Positions 56,018 through 64,000 of a stretch of 64,000 nucleotides of DNA are shown here, piece by piece. A program made the translations under genes and the position numbers. The number at the start of each line of letters is the position of its first letter. Within the stretch, counting starts at the first letter, position 1. The notes below the pieces were generated by a model. The model saw only the letters and a list, made by a program, of their open reading frames with translations. It was not told where the DNA came from and searched no databases. This stretch comes from DASRDU01 sp035560235 (GTDB lineage: Bacteria > Acidobacteriota > Blastocatellia > RBC074), in contig DATMAG010000036.1 in the NCBI GenBank assembly GCA_035560235.1, positions 1 through 64,000 of the forward strand. The letters are read 5' to 3'.

Positions 56018-57334
56018 ATGAAAATTCTCACCCGCCTGATGCTTCAACTCGTCATTCTCGCCCTGCTCATTCAGCCTGTTCCGGCGCAGAGCCTGCCGCT
56101 TGCGCAGCCGCAGGAAGTCGGCCTTTCGCCGGGCCGCCTGCAACGACTCGATCAGGCGATGCAGGCTTATGTTGATCTGAAACGGCTGCCGGGCGCGGTC
56201 ACGCTGATTGCGCGCAAGGGCCGCATCGCGCATCTGCGGGCTTACGGGATGATGGACATTGAAGCGAACAAAATCATGCGCACCGACAGCATCTTTCGCA
56301 TCGCTTCAATGTCGAAGGCGATCACCAGCGTTGCCATCATGATGCTGCACGAAGAAGGCAGACTGCTGCTCAATGATCCGCTGTCAAAATACCTGCCTGA
56401 GTTTCAGAACATGCAGGTGCTGGTTCCGAACGATGGAAGGGATGCCAGCGACACCGCGCCTTACAAACTGGTTCCCGCGAAACGCCCGATCACGATTCAT
56501 CACCTGCTGACGCACACTTCAGGCATCAGTTATAAATTTGCCGGGAAGAAATATCTGGCCGATCTGTATCGCCAGGCCGGAATCTCTGATGGGCTGGCGC
56601 AGACCGAGGGCACGCTGGCGCAGAATGTCTGGAAGATTGCGAAACAGCCGCTGCGCAGTCAGCCGGGCGAGGAATGGGAATACGGGCTGTCAACCGATGT
56701 GCTGGGCCGCGTGGTTGAGGTAGTGTCAGGGATGAACTTCGCTGATTTTCTGGAACAGCGCATCTTCAAACCGCTCGGCATGAATGACACTTGTTTCTTT
56801 CTGCCGCCGGAGAAGGTCGCGCGGCTGGCCGCTGTTTACCGGCCTGTCAGCAAAGAGAACGGCGGGCTGGAAAAGTACGGCGACAAACCTTATGACATCG
56901 GGCCGCTGACTTTTTCAGCGAGCTATCCTTACTCCGGCCCGATGAGTTATTACTCCGGTGGCGCGGGGCTGGTTTCGACGGCGACTGATTACTGGCGCTT
57001 TTTGCAGATGACGCTCAACGGCGGCGAACTCAACGGCGTGCGGCTGCTCAGCCGCAAAAGCATTGAACTGATGACCGCAGGCGTCGTCAGTATGGGCAAT
57101 CCTGATGATGCCTATAAATTCGGCCTGGGCTTTTCAGTCCGGCAGGAGCTCGGCAGGGCGCGGCGGCTCGGCTCGGTCGGTGAATACAACTGGGGCGGCT
57201 TCTTCCACACCGCATTTTTCGTTGATCCGAAGGAAGACCTCGTCGCCATTCTGCTCACGCAGCTTTATCCGGCTGGTGATCTCGACGACCAGGAGAAGTT
57301 CAGAACGCTGGTTTACCAGTCAATCGTGGAGTGA
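56018..57334 (+). CDS. Secreted serine hydrolase of the beta-lactamase/PBP4-like family
   Basis: Product is 438 residues from the ATG at 56018, with GAAGGA upstream and a signal peptide (LMLQLVILALLIQPVPAQ). The S-x-x-K motif is SMSK at 97-100. The second motif tyrosine is in WEYGLSTDVLGRVVEV, and the third motif region is EYNWGGFFHTAF, where HTA replaces the usual H/K-T-G. It is a paralogue of the protein at 2903 (COG1680). A 50-residue segment around VPNDGRDASDTAPYKLVPAK matches an equivalent loop in that protein. Likely an esterase or D-amino-acid peptidase in the periplasm, with unknown substrate. Confidence 0.9.
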   Translation: MKILTRLMLQLVILALLIQPVPAQSLPLAQPQEVGLSPGRLQRLDQAMQAYVDLKRLPGAVTLIARKGRIAHLRAYGMMDIEANKIMRTDSIFRIASMSKAITSVAIMMLHEEGRLLLNDPLSKYLPEFQNMQVLVPNDGRDASDTAPYKLVPAKRPITIHHLLTHTSGISYKFAGKKYLADLYRQAGISDGLAQTEGTLAQNVWKIAKQPLRSQPGEEWEYGLSTDVLGRVVEVVSGMNFADFLEQRIFKPLGMNDTCFFLPPEKVARLAAVYRPVSKENGGLEKYGDKPYDIGPLTFSASYPYSGPMSYYSGGAGLVSTATDYWRFLQMTLNGGELNGVRLLSRKSIELMTAGVVSMGNPDDAYKFGLGFSVRQELGRARRLGSVGEYNWGGFFHTAFFVDPKEDLVAILLTQLYPAGDLDDQEKFRTLVYQSIVE

Positions 57335-57426
57335 AAGTCACGGGAAGATTTCAAAAGCAAAGGGACAAAGAAAGCCTGAATCAAAGCACGCGCCCCTGTG
57401 CCATTGAGTGAAAGAGCTGACAACAG

Positions 57427-57512
57427 GAGACGGTGTTCGGAGTTCCAGCTTTAGCTGGTCAGGTCTGTCTTGTAAAGACACCAGCTAAAGCTGGAACTCC
57501 GAACACCGTCTC
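57427..57512. repeat. Perfect 32-bp inverted repeat
   Basis: The arm at 57427-57458 (starts GAGACGGTGTTCGGAGTTCC and ends AGCTTTAGCTGG) is exactly complementary to 57481-57512, with a 22-base centre that contains a further TGTCTTGTAAAGACA dyad. It is the longest perfect palindrome in the window. It lies between the serine hydrolase and creatininase genes. Confidence 0.92.
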
Positions 57513-57610
57513 TCAGAAGGTTCGATTATTGTCGGGGATTTGCCTGCTTCGATTGATCTCTGATTCTCTTTGCGGCTGGAATTTTCCGGTTATTACCGTA
57601 AAGGATCATT

Positions 57611-58477
57611 ATGTTCAGAACATCATTCATCATCTTTCTGCTGTCGCTGCTGTCTTTCACTGCGGCTGCGCAGCAACCGGCGCAATCATCCGTCAAGCCG
57701 ACGCCCTCGCCGTCGCCGCAGGCTGACACCGTGCCGACGCGCGAAATGGAGCGCATCAACTGGATAGAGTTTCGTGAAGCCGTGCCGTCAAAAATCAATA
57801 CGGTGCTGCTGCCGACCGGCACGCTCGAACCGCACGGGGTCGTCAACAACGGCGCTGACATTACCGCGCCGGTGGCGATGGCTCACGCAATTGCAAAGCG
57901 CGTCAATGCGATGATTGCGCCCGCGCTGCCTTATGGCATCACCGGCAGCATGGAAGCCTACCCCGGCGCGTTTCAGATTTCAGAAGCAGCCTATCGCCCG
58001 TTCATCAGACAGATTCTCGAAGGGCTGGCGAAAAACGGATTCAGGAACATCATTATTCTGAACGGTCACGGCGGCCCGCAGACTGCGGTGCTGCAATCGG
58101 TCGGCGCTGAAGTCTCGACTGAAAAGCACGTCCGCGTGCTGGTCATCAACTGGTGGTCGTACTGTTCCGATGTGACCAAAGAAGTCTTTGGCGAAGACGG
58201 CGGTCACGCGGGCTGGAACGAAACGGCTTATGTGCAGGCCGTTGACAGGACGCTCGTGCATCCTGAACGTTACAGGGACGACATGGCGACAGCCAATCCT
58301 GCGCCCGGCACGTGGGCCGCGTATCCGTCGCCTTCGTCAATCGGTTTGTATCAGCCAGGCCAGGGCTATCCGAAATTCGATCAGAAGAAGGCCGATGAAT
58401 ATTTCACCAAAGTCAACAACAAGGTCGCCAGTCTGATCAGCGAAATCATCCGTAAGTGGGATATGGCGGGGCTGTGA
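57611..58477 (+). CDS. Exported creatininase-family metallohydrolase
   Basis: Product is 288 residues, starting at the ATG at 57611 (AAAGGATC upstream) with a signal peptide. The metal site of the family is visible: TGTLEPHG (Glu, His), NNGADITAP (Asp), LNGHGGPQTA (His) and EDGGHAGWNETAYV (His, Glu). Creatininase relatives hydrolyse small cyclic or linear amides (creatinine, formamidopyrimidines, mycofactocin precursors). The exported acidobacterial versions have no assigned substrate. A Pro/Ser-rich linker follows the signal peptide. The alpha/beta hydrolase gene starts 31 bases after its stop and is probably co-transcribed. Confidence 0.9.
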   Translation: MFRTSFIIFLLSLLSFTAAAQQPAQSSVKPTPSPSPQADTVPTREMERINWIEFREAVPSKINTVLLPTGTLEPHGVVNNGADITAPVAMAHAIAKRVNAMIAPALPYGITGSMEAYPGAFQISEAAYRPFIRQILEGLAKNGFRNIIILNGHGGPQTAVLQSVGAEVSTEKHVRVLVINWWSYCSDVTKEVFGEDGGHAGWNETAYVQAVDRTLVHPERYRDDMATANPAPGTWAAYPSPSSIGLYQPGQGYPKFDQKKADEYFTKVNNKVASLISEIIRKWDMAGL

Positions 58478-58508
58478 AAGCAAGTCAGGCTGCGAAAGGA
58501 ACAAAATC

Positions 58509-59396
58509 ATGTCGAACGATGAATATGCTGAGATCAACGGGCTGAGGATTCATTACGTCCGCGAAGGCAGTGGCGATCAGGTCATGCTCTTTCTGCACGG
58601 CTTTCCTGAGTTCTGGTATATGTGGAAGGATCAGCTTGCCGAATTCGGCAGGGATCACACGGCGATTGCGATGGACATGCGCGGTTACAACCTGTCGGAC
58701 AAGCCCGCGAATGTTGATGATTATGCGATGCCGCATCTGATTGCCGATGTGAAGGCGATGTTTGATCGCTTCAGTCCGGGCCGGAAAGGCATTCTCGTCG
58801 CGCACGACTGGGGCGGCGGCGTGGCGTGGGCGTTTGCGCTCGCGCATCCTGAATACCTGGAAAAACTGATCATCATCAACTGCCCGCATCCGGCGGCGTT
58901 TGCGCGTGAACTGCGCACGAATCCGGCGCAGCAGAAGGCGAGTCAGTACATGCTGATGTTCCGCTCGCCGCAGGCTGAAGCGATTCTGAGCGCGAACAAC
59001 TTTGCGGCGCTCAGCAATGCCGTCTTCAATTCCACGACCAGAGCTGATGCTTATTCTGAAGCTGACCGCCAGGCTTATCTTGAAGCGTGGTCACAACCGG
59101 GCGCGCTGACGGGCGGCCTGAATTATTACCGCGCTGCGCAGATCGGCCCGCCTGAACCGGGCAAACCTGCCGAAGAGATCAGAACCTTCACAGACGCCGC
59201 CTCGTGGACGGTCAGGGTTCCGACTTTGATCATCTGGGGCGAACAGGATCACGCGCTGATGATCGGCAACCTTGACGGGCTGGAACCGTTCATTCCTGAT
59301 TTGCAGATCAGACGGATTCCGAATGCCAGCCACTGGGTCGTGCACGAAGAGCCGCAACTCGTCAATCAGTTCATGCGCGAATTCATCAGCCGGTAA
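58509..59396 (+). CDS. Alpha/beta hydrolase, epoxide-hydrolase/dehalogenase type
   Basis: Product is 295 residues, without a signal peptide, so cytoplasmic. The ATG at 58509 has GAAAGGA upstream. Motifs: oxyanion HGFPEFWYMW, nucleophile Asp in VAHDWGGGVAW, acid in GEQDHALM, histidine in NASHWVVHEEP and a cap tyrosine in TGGLNYYRA. An Asp nucleophile with HGFPE and a cap Tyr suits a soluble epoxide hydrolase. Haloacetate dehalogenase relatives share the layout. A lone housekeeping or detoxification role is plausible. It ends just before a GC-rich hairpin at 59403. Confidence 0.88.
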   Translation: MSNDEYAEINGLRIHYVREGSGDQVMLFLHGFPEFWYMWKDQLAEFGRDHTAIAMDMRGYNLSDKPANVDDYAMPHLIADVKAMFDRFSPGRKGILVAHDWGGGVAWAFALAHPEYLEKLIIINCPHPAAFARELRTNPAQQKASQYMLMFRSPQAEAILSANNFAALSNAVFNSTTRADAYSEADRQAYLEAWSQPGALTGGLNYYRAAQIGPPEPGKPAEEIRTFTDAASWTVRVPTLIIWGEQDHALMIGNLDGLEPFIPDLQIRRIPNASHWVVHEEPQLVNQFMREFISR

Positions 59397-59402
59397 AAGA
59401 AA

Positions 59403-59423
59403 CGCTGGCGTCAGACGCCAGCG
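59403..59423. terminator. GC-rich hairpin between convergent genes
   Basis: CGCTGGCGTC and GACGCCAGCG form a 10-bp perfect palindrome with a single central base, 7 bases after the stop of the alpha/beta hydrolase gene and before the convergent HEAT gene end at 59484. No T run follows. Confidence 0.5.
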
Positions 59424-59483
59424 TCAAAGCAGTTCAGGTTGTGTCATCAGTTCATCCAGGAAGATGCCTGACTCAGGGAAAGT

Positions 59484-60530
59484 TCACTGCGCGATGGCGG
59501 GCACAAAGTCAGTGCGGCTGCCGGTCAGGCGGCGCACAGCCTTCTGTCGCAGGTTCGGATTCGGATCGTCCTTTGCAATCGCCATCAGCTTGTCTGTGCC
59601 TTTGCGGCTGTCATTGCGCGCCAGGCGATTGATGATCTCTTCTCTGACAGGCTCGGCGCTGGTGCGGTCGTAAATTTCAATCAGCCGGTCGGTGATTGCT
59701 TCGCCGCGAAAGCCTGCAATCAGGCGAATGGCTTCGAGCCGCACGCTGTTTTCATCGTCCGATTTTGCAATCGCGGTCAGGCGATCAAGCACGCGCCTTT
59801 CGCTGACGCGGTTGCCGGTCGCGGCGTAAGCCCGCATAACTTCCTGCCGCAACTGGATGTTTTTCAGGCTGCTGAAAAGTTCATCGAGCGCATCCAGACT
59901 CTCTTTCGTTCCCACCCGCGCGAGGCCTGAAATCGCTGCGCGCTGAATGTCGAAGGTCTGATCCTTCAATGCAATCTCCTTCAGCAGCGGAATCACACGC
60001 GGGCTGTCGTGTGAACTGATGGCGCGCAGGATGCTGCGAACATACGGCTTGTTTTCAGCATCGGCGCGCATCAGGCTTTCAAGCTGCGTCAGGCTTTGCG
60101 CCGTGTCGGCAGTGCCGAGCCAGTAGACCGGGCGGTTCTCGAACAGGTACGGCTCGCTGATGTTGAGCGTTTTGACGCGGGTGAAATTCACCTGCGGCCT
60201 GTTTGTTTCGGCCAGCAGAAAGACGGCTGCGCCTTCGGGGTTATCGCGGCGGGTCAGACTGATGCCGTCCTCGTCGCGGTAAACATAACCTGAAAACGGC
60301 CCGATCTGTACGCCTTCGCGCGCCGCAAAATGCCACGCAATCCAGCACGAATCGCCCTGTTTTGAAGCGCGGAACTGCGACACGGCCCGCTCGATTCTGT
60401 CCGGCAGACTGCCGCCGTCAATGCTGATGAAATCGGCTCTGGTGAATGTGCGCCCGGTCTGTGACTGAGCGCACACCGAAACAACGGAAAGCAGCGCGAC
60501 CATCAGCGCAGTGCTGATTCTGTGTGTCAT
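59484..60530 (-). CDS. Exported HEAT-repeat protein linked to the M56 peptidase
   Basis: Product is 348 residues from the ATG at 60530, with GGAGGT at the right distance. It has a signal peptide ending VCAQ, a small unique domain (about 30-125) and HEAT-type helical repeats to the end (phrases like RAISGLARVG, RLEAIRLIAGF, NPNLRQKAVRRLTG). The start lies two bases after the stop of the M56 peptidase gene, so the two are tightly coupled. Its last repeats resemble those in the peptidase (DKLMAIAKDDPNPNLRQKAV compared with DKLTQIAKSDPDPAIRQMAI). It is probably a periplasmic partner or regulator of that peptidase. Confidence 0.9.
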   Translation of the reverse strand: MTHRISTALMVALLSVVSVCAQSQTGRTFTRADFISIDGGSLPDRIERAVSQFRASKQGDSCWIAWHFAAREGVQIGPFSGYVYRDEDGISLTRRDNPEGAAVFLLAETNRPQVNFTRVKTLNISEPYLFENRPVYWLGTADTAQSLTQLESLMRADAENKPYVRSILRAISSHDSPRVIPLLKEIALKDQTFDIQRAAISGLARVGTKESLDALDELFSSLKNIQLRQEVMRAYAATGNRVSERRVLDRLTAIAKSDDENSVRLEAIRLIAGFRGEAITDRLIEIYDRTSAEPVREEIINRLARNDSRKGTDKLMAIAKDDPNPNLRQKAVRRLTGSRTDFVPAIAQ

Positions 60531-60532
60531 CA

Positions 60533-62887
60533 CTACCTCCCTCTCAGTCGTTCGATTTCCTGATCGAGCGCTTCAATCTGCGCTTTGACCTCTGTCACCT
60601 TCGGATGACTTTCAGTGTATGAAGCGCGCAACTGTTTGAGCTGGGCATTGAGCTCAGCGCGCCTGCGGTAATACGAATTGAGCGGAGCCGCGCTGGTCGA
60701 AGACAGCCCCTCGCCTGAAGCTTCGGCAGGCGCGGGCTGCACAGAAAATGTTTCGCCAACGCCTGAGGCCTGGCCGATGCCTCTGAAAATGCCGGGGCGC
60801 GGCGTTTCGAGCAGTTCAAACGGAAACTGCCCGTCCATGCCGGCCAGGGCGCGAATGGCCATCTGACGAATCGCCGGATCAGGATCTGATTTGGCGATCT
60901 GCGTCAGCTTGTCCAGCGCCTTTTTGCTCTTGTTGGCGGCCAGGTAACGAATCACCGTCTGCTTAACTTTTGCGTCCTGCAAACTGTCGTAAATTTCGAT
61001 CAGATGAGTCGCGCCCTCGTCGCCTTTGACATAAAGCAGATGGCGCAGCGCCTGCCGTCGCAGGTCTTCATCCTTTTCAGTTTTTACAATCGAAACCAGC
61101 TTGCTGATCGCTTTGGCATTGTCGCCATTGCGACGAATCAGATAGCCGATGATTTCACCTTTGACTTTGGCATCGGTCATCGCGTCGTAAATCTGAATCA
61201 GCGCGTTGATGCTCGCATCAGACCTGAGGCGATAAATGCCGCGCAACGCTTCGCCGCGCACTGCCGGGTCGGAATCCTTGCGGGCGATTTCAGTCAGCAC
61301 GCTGAGCAGTTCGGCTTCGGGAATCGCCGGTTGCCGGTTGCCACCGAGCGTCCCGGCCACGACGGCCAGCGGCGTTTCCGGTTCCTGAGGCCACGTAGTA
61401 ACAGCCATCGGAGCTTGCGCAGGCGCGGGCATCTGCTGCCCGGCTGTCCAGACCATCGCCGCAACCGGAGCAGCAGCGCCAATGATTTCAGCCGGCGCGG
61501 CAGGCTGAATTTCGGCAGGCACAAGCGCTGGCAATTCATCAATGCCTTCAGCCACGACTGCCGCAGGCGCAGTGGCGGCAACGGGCGCAGCGGGCGCCAC
61601 AGTCGGCGCTTTCGGAGTCTGCGGCGTGGCGGGCTGCGCGGCAACCAGCGGCGCTGGCTTTGCTGGAGCTTTCGGCTGCTGCGCTGTGGCCGGGCGCTGT
61701 TGCTGTAGCGGAACGGCAATGACCGGATTGAAATAACTGCACACGCACAAAGCGGTCAACACCACGCCCGCGGCACACGTCAGCGGCAGCTTTGAAACCA
61801 GAGTGTCGGCATTACGTTTCTGATTGAGAATCATTTCTATCCTCCTTGAGACAATATGCCTGCCAGCAATAATTCCGGCAGCGGCAGCGAGCGGGCTGCC
61901 GTCAATCAGCAGTTCCGCCAGTCGCGCCAGACTTCCGGCGTAACGTCGCGGTTCGCCGGTCAGCCTGACAGCCCAGTCATCACAGGCCAGTTCGCGTTCA
62001 AGCGCCATCTGCCTGCCGATCAGCCAGACTGCCGGATGAAAGAAAAGCACCGCCTGAATCAGGCGCTGCCAGAGATTGATCAGATAATCGCAGCGTTTGA
62101 TGTGCGCCAGTTCGTGCGCAATGATGCTCTCGCATTCAGCTGCGGAAAGCTGCGCCATCAGCTCCGGCGGCAACACTATGACCGGCCTCAGCCAGCCGAT
62201 GGTCAGCGGCATTTTCACCGCTTCAGAAGCGCACAGGCTGACCTGACGTGTGATGCCAAGAGCATTGACGAGCTGACTGAACGACTGCCCGGAGGCAGCT
62301 TCCAGCGGTCTGAAAGTGCGGCGCAACTCGCTCAGCGAAAGCCAGCTTTTCAGCACTCGCCCGAGCAGCAGCGCGCTGATGGCAAGCCACAGCGACACCA
62401 GCGCGAGCGGCAGACGGCCATTCAGCAGGCGGGCGCTCAGCTGAGCGAAACTGTTCGTTTCATCTCGCGGCGACACCACCGGCAGCGCCTTTGTGATCGC
62501 CGTCAGCCTGACGTCATCAGGCAGGTCGGTTCCTGAACCGGTCTGTGCGATGGCCGCAGTCCGTTGTTCGCTGCGCGTGCTGTCAACGTCAGCCGTGGCG
62601 CGTGGAATAGTCCTTTCCGGTTCGGCTTGTGACAGCGCAGACTCGCTGACGGCTGATTCAGCGCTGATTGTGCGGCGCGGCGTGGCAGCGGTCAGCAGCG
62701 GCAGCGCGGCAATCGAGAGCAGACTGACCAGCCAGATGGCGTGCCGCGTCGTCGCACTCAGGCCGGGCATCAGGCGAAACAGGAGCAGGATCAGCGCGAC
62801 CATCAGCGCGCCCTGCCACAGACTGTTGAGCAGCACCTGGGCGGGCAGTCGTGCCAGCAGGTCGCAGGTTTCAAGCAGCGAACTCAT
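60533..62887 (-). CDS. BlaR1/MecR1-like M56 membrane metallopeptidase with HEAT repeats and coiled-coil tail
   Basis: Product is 784 residues from the ATG at 62887 (AGAGGAGGAAGAG upstream). Four transmembrane helices surround the M56 peptidase: about 20-40, 50-70, 160-178 and 370-390. The zinc motif is IIAHELAH (258-262), followed by the family's ELACDDWAV. No penicillin-binding sensor domain follows. Instead there is a 130-residue Pro/Ala-rich linker, about five HEAT repeats (530-690) and a terminal coiled coil with YTESHPKVTEVKAQI, a phrase typical of GumC/Wzz chain-length regulators. With the BlaI-type gene upstream it should work as antirepressor: signal sensed outside, peptidase activated, repressor cut inside. 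Confidence 0.93.
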   Translation of the reverse strand: MSSLLETCDLLARLPAQVLLNSLWQGALMVALILLLFRLMPGLSATTRHAIWLVSLLSIAALPLLTAATPRRTISAESAVSESALSQAEPERTIPRATADVDSTRSEQRTAAIAQTGSGTDLPDDVRLTAITKALPVVSPRDETNSFAQLSARLLNGRLPLALVSLWLAISALLLGRVLKSWLSLSELRRTFRPLEAASGQSFSQLVNALGITRQVSLCASEAVKMPLTIGWLRPVIVLPPELMAQLSAAECESIIAHELAHIKRCDYLINLWQRLIQAVLFFHPAVWLIGRQMALERELACDDWAVRLTGEPRRYAGSLARLAELLIDGSPLAAAAGIIAGRHIVSRRIEMILNQKRNADTLVSKLPLTCAAGVVLTALCVCSYFNPVIAVPLQQQRPATAQQPKAPAKPAPLVAAQPATPQTPKAPTVAPAAPVAATAPAAVVAEGIDELPALVPAEIQPAAPAEIIGAAAPVAAMVWTAGQQMPAPAQAPMAVTTWPQEPETPLAVVAGTLGGNRQPAIPEAELLSVLTEIARKDSDPAVRGEALRGIYRLRSDASINALIQIYDAMTDAKVKGEIIGYLIRRNGDNAKAISKLVSIVKTEKDEDLRRQALRHLLYVKGDEGATHLIEIYDSLQDAKVKQTVIRYLAANKSKKALDKLTQIAKSDPDPAIRQMAIRALAGMDGQFPFELLETPRPGIFRGIGQASGVGETFSVQPAPAEASGEGLSSTSAAPLNSYYRRRAELNAQLKQLRASYTESHPKVTEVKAQIEALDQEIERLRGR

Positions 62888-62984
62888 CTCTTCCTCCTCT
62901 CTCACCGGGCTGAAGCGGTCCGACGAAGCCCCCGGCAGATGCCACGGAGCAATGGTTGATTGCGGTTCCCGAAACGAATACCCG

Positions 62985-63356
62985 TCAGGATTTTTCGATC
63001 AGCTTCCTGAGCCGGTTGATTTCAGCCCTGCCGACATCCTCGTGTTCGAGCAGATTGACGACGAGCAGTTCCGGCGAACCCTGGAAGAAGCGTTTGAGCA
63101 GATAACTGATCACGCTCTGCACCGCCTGGCGACGATCAATGAGCGGACGATAGACATAAGCCCGGCTCTCCTTCTCGTGTTCGACGTAGCCCTTCTGTTC
63201 GAGAATGCGCATCATCGTCAGCACGGAACTGTAGGCGAGCCGCTCTTCGGGCAGGGCCGCCACGATTTCGCTCACCGTGGCGCGGCCTTTCTCCCAGAGA
63301 ACTTCCATCAGTTCCAGTTCAACTTCGGTCAGTGTCTGTGACTTTCGACGTGCCAT
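62985..63356 (-). CDS. BlaI/MecI/CopY-family repressor
   Basis: Product is 123 residues, standard for the family. A winged helix-turn-helix (residues 8-75) carries LTEVELELMEVLWEKGRATV and LAYSSVLTMMRILEQKGYVEH. The C-terminal dimer part (80-123) contains VISYLLKRFFQGSPELLVVNL, where BlaR/MecR peptidases cut in well-studied cases. The gene is first in an operon with the M56/HEAT peptidase (98 bases downstream) and the HEAT protein. Upstream is a sigma70-type promoter flanked by TACTA/TAGTA dyads, so it should repress its own operon until cleaved. Confidence 0.95.
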   Translation of the reverse strand: MARRKSQTLTEVELELMEVLWEKGRATVSEIVAALPEERLAYSSVLTMMRILEQKGYVEHEKESRAYVYRPLIDRRQAVQSVISYLLKRFFQGSPELLVVNLLEHEDVGRAEINRLRKLIEKS

Positions 63357-63377
63357 CGGAGGCTCTCTCCCTGTCAG

Positions 63378-63442
63378 CTATTAACGAATTAGTAGCAGAG
63401 TAGTTCCGCTCTTTTCGTTTGTCAACTAAAAAATTAGTAGTT
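63378..63442 (-). promoter_or_regulatory. Promoter and BlaI-type operators of the BlaI-M56-HEAT operon
   Basis: On the minus strand TTGACA (63425-63420), a 17-base spacer and TACTCT (63402-63397) form a strong sigma70-like promoter. It is bracketed by two dyads: CTATTAACGAATTAGTAG at 63378-63395, just downstream of the -10, and one at 63424-63442 containing ACTA-6-TAGT, which covers the -35. TACTA/TAGTA half-sites are the classic BlaI/MecI target, so the layout fits autorepression. Confidence 0.72.
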
Positions 63443-63867
63443 CGGGCCAGAGATGAAAACCGAACAGTCTTTTCAGGAAAAAACCGTACAGTGCTGTCCC
63501 GCGCGCATACACCCTGCTGTATGGATTCTTACAGTCCGGAATATCAGGTCAGGCTTTTGTCAGTCCGGGTCTGCAATCGGCAGGCCTGACAAATCGTTGC
63601 GCGGCAGTTCAGTCCGCGCAACTGGCAGCAGGTGGCCGGAAAGTGCCGGTTCAGGCAGGAGATTTGCAATAAGGAACTGGCCGGAACCAGGTTGCCCACC
63701 GCTGATTCATCACTACACGATCAGGTTTACCAATCCGGCAGCCCTTACCGGAGATTCGATGATTCAGATGCAGACTGACTGATCGGGCAGCAGGACGAAC
63801 AGATTATCAACTCCGAAGAACACCTCCTGTGGCGACGCAGGGCAAAACCACATTCACGCGAGGAACT
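63443..63867. other. Intergenic region, about 425 bp
   Basis: Between the BlaI operon promoter and the gene starting at 63868. I see no convincing coding frame, RNA gene or long inverted repeat. Confidence 0.4.
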
Positions 63868-64000
63868 ATGCCATCTCAACAAGCGACCGCTACCTCAACC
63901 GCACTCGATTCAAAACAACTCCTGAAAACTCTGACGGCTTTGAAGAAGGGCGATTTTTCGGTGCGTCTGCCGAATGACTGGACTGGCATCGCGGGCAAGA
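63868..64000 (+). CDS. HAMP-domain signalling protein, probably hybrid histidine kinase (partial)
   Basis: The first 44 residues are visible from the ATG at 63868, with CGAGGAAC upstream; the rest is beyond the window. The chain TALKKGDFSVRLPNDWTGIAGK is the start of a HAMP repeat of the soluble, multi-HAMP type. In that family the first HAMP begins within 25-40 residues of the N-terminus and is followed by many more HAMP units, a histidine kinase and receiver domains. No transmembrane segment precedes it, so the protein is likely cytoplasmic. The kinase identity is inferred from this N-terminal signature only. Confidence 0.75.
   Translation, partial: MPSQQATATSTALDSKQLLKTLTALKKGDFSVRLPNDWTGIAGK

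Noticed and set aside
63453..63782. A 109-codon open frame near the right end
   Set aside because: No motif or ribosome site, composition typical of random high-GC reading, located in an intergenic region upstream of the HAMP gene.

Overview
The window looks like a chromosomal segment of an Acidobacteriota genome, most likely class Blastocatellia. The evidence is three exported proteins ending in the TIGR03437 'Solibacter-type' C-terminal domain, SBBP beta-propeller proteins, TIGR02999-type ECF sigma factors paired with TPR-carrying Ser/Thr kinases, Tat-exported Gfo/Idh/MocA oxidoreductases and a high G+C content. The cell should be Gram-negative: there is a LolD/MacB-type ABC system, a LolA-like protein, an outer-membrane beta-barrel and a GT9 glycosyltransferase. 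I see no rRNA, tRNA, CRISPR array, prophage or replication origin.

Layout. 1-1570: wreckage of an IS630-type transposase and RHS-repeat fragments. 1568-7017: exported hypothetical protein, serine hydrolase, N-acyl-D-amino-acid deacylase-like amidohydrolase and glycerol facilitator. 7047-7217: truncated SDR gene. 7263-11795 (minus): DNA polymerase X and a 7-TM PAS-GGDEF-EAL protein. 12260-16425: sigma factor, TPR Ser/Thr kinase and two small cupredoxin-like proteins in one operon. 16595-21887: secreted beta-carbonic anhydrase with an intrinsic terminator, PGRP-type amidase and an exported alpha/beta hydrolase. 22312-29286: a 2324-residue mosaic surface protein. 29462-35452: two phosphoglycerate mutases of unrelated types in tandem, a GT9 glycosyltransferase and an S46 dipeptidyl-peptidase. 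35568-36799 (minus): ECF sigma factor with a RskA/cupin anti-sigma factor. 36960-38648: a GMC oxidoreductase remnant and a Tat-exported Gfo/Idh/MocA oxidoreductase. 38779-45325 (minus): a second sigma-kinase pair and a second SBBP/TIGR03437 protein. 45641-53943: DPP4-like peptidase and an ABC ATPase, FtsX permease, LolA-like protein and beta-barrel. 54017-59396: glycoside hydrolase with a permuted PA14 domain, serine hydrolase, creatininase-family protein and epoxide-hydrolase-like enzyme. 59484-63356 (minus): BlaI repressor, M56/BlaR1-like peptidase with HEAT repeats, and a HEAT protein behind a promoter carrying BlaI-type operators. 63868-64000: start of a HAMP signalling protein.

Two themes dominate. 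One is envelope and extracellular proteolysis and binding: many signal peptides, S46, S9, M56 and PGRP enzymes, propellers and a surface-layer-like giant. The other is dense signalling: three ECF sigma factors, two Ser/Thr kinases, one c-di-GMP protein and one BlaI/M56 circuit. Between genes there are many long, near-perfect inverted repeats of at least eight unrelated sequence families, one of which lies across the 5' end of a coding region.

The observations most worth following are the nested 7/7/14-repeat propeller giant, the circularly permuted PA14 insertion, the sigma-kinase operon ending in two oppositely charged cupredoxin-like proteins, the BlaI/M56/HEAT circuit whose peptidase ends in a chain-length-regulator-like coiled coil, and a cofactor-independent phosphoglycerate mutase lacking a metal-ligand aspartate.
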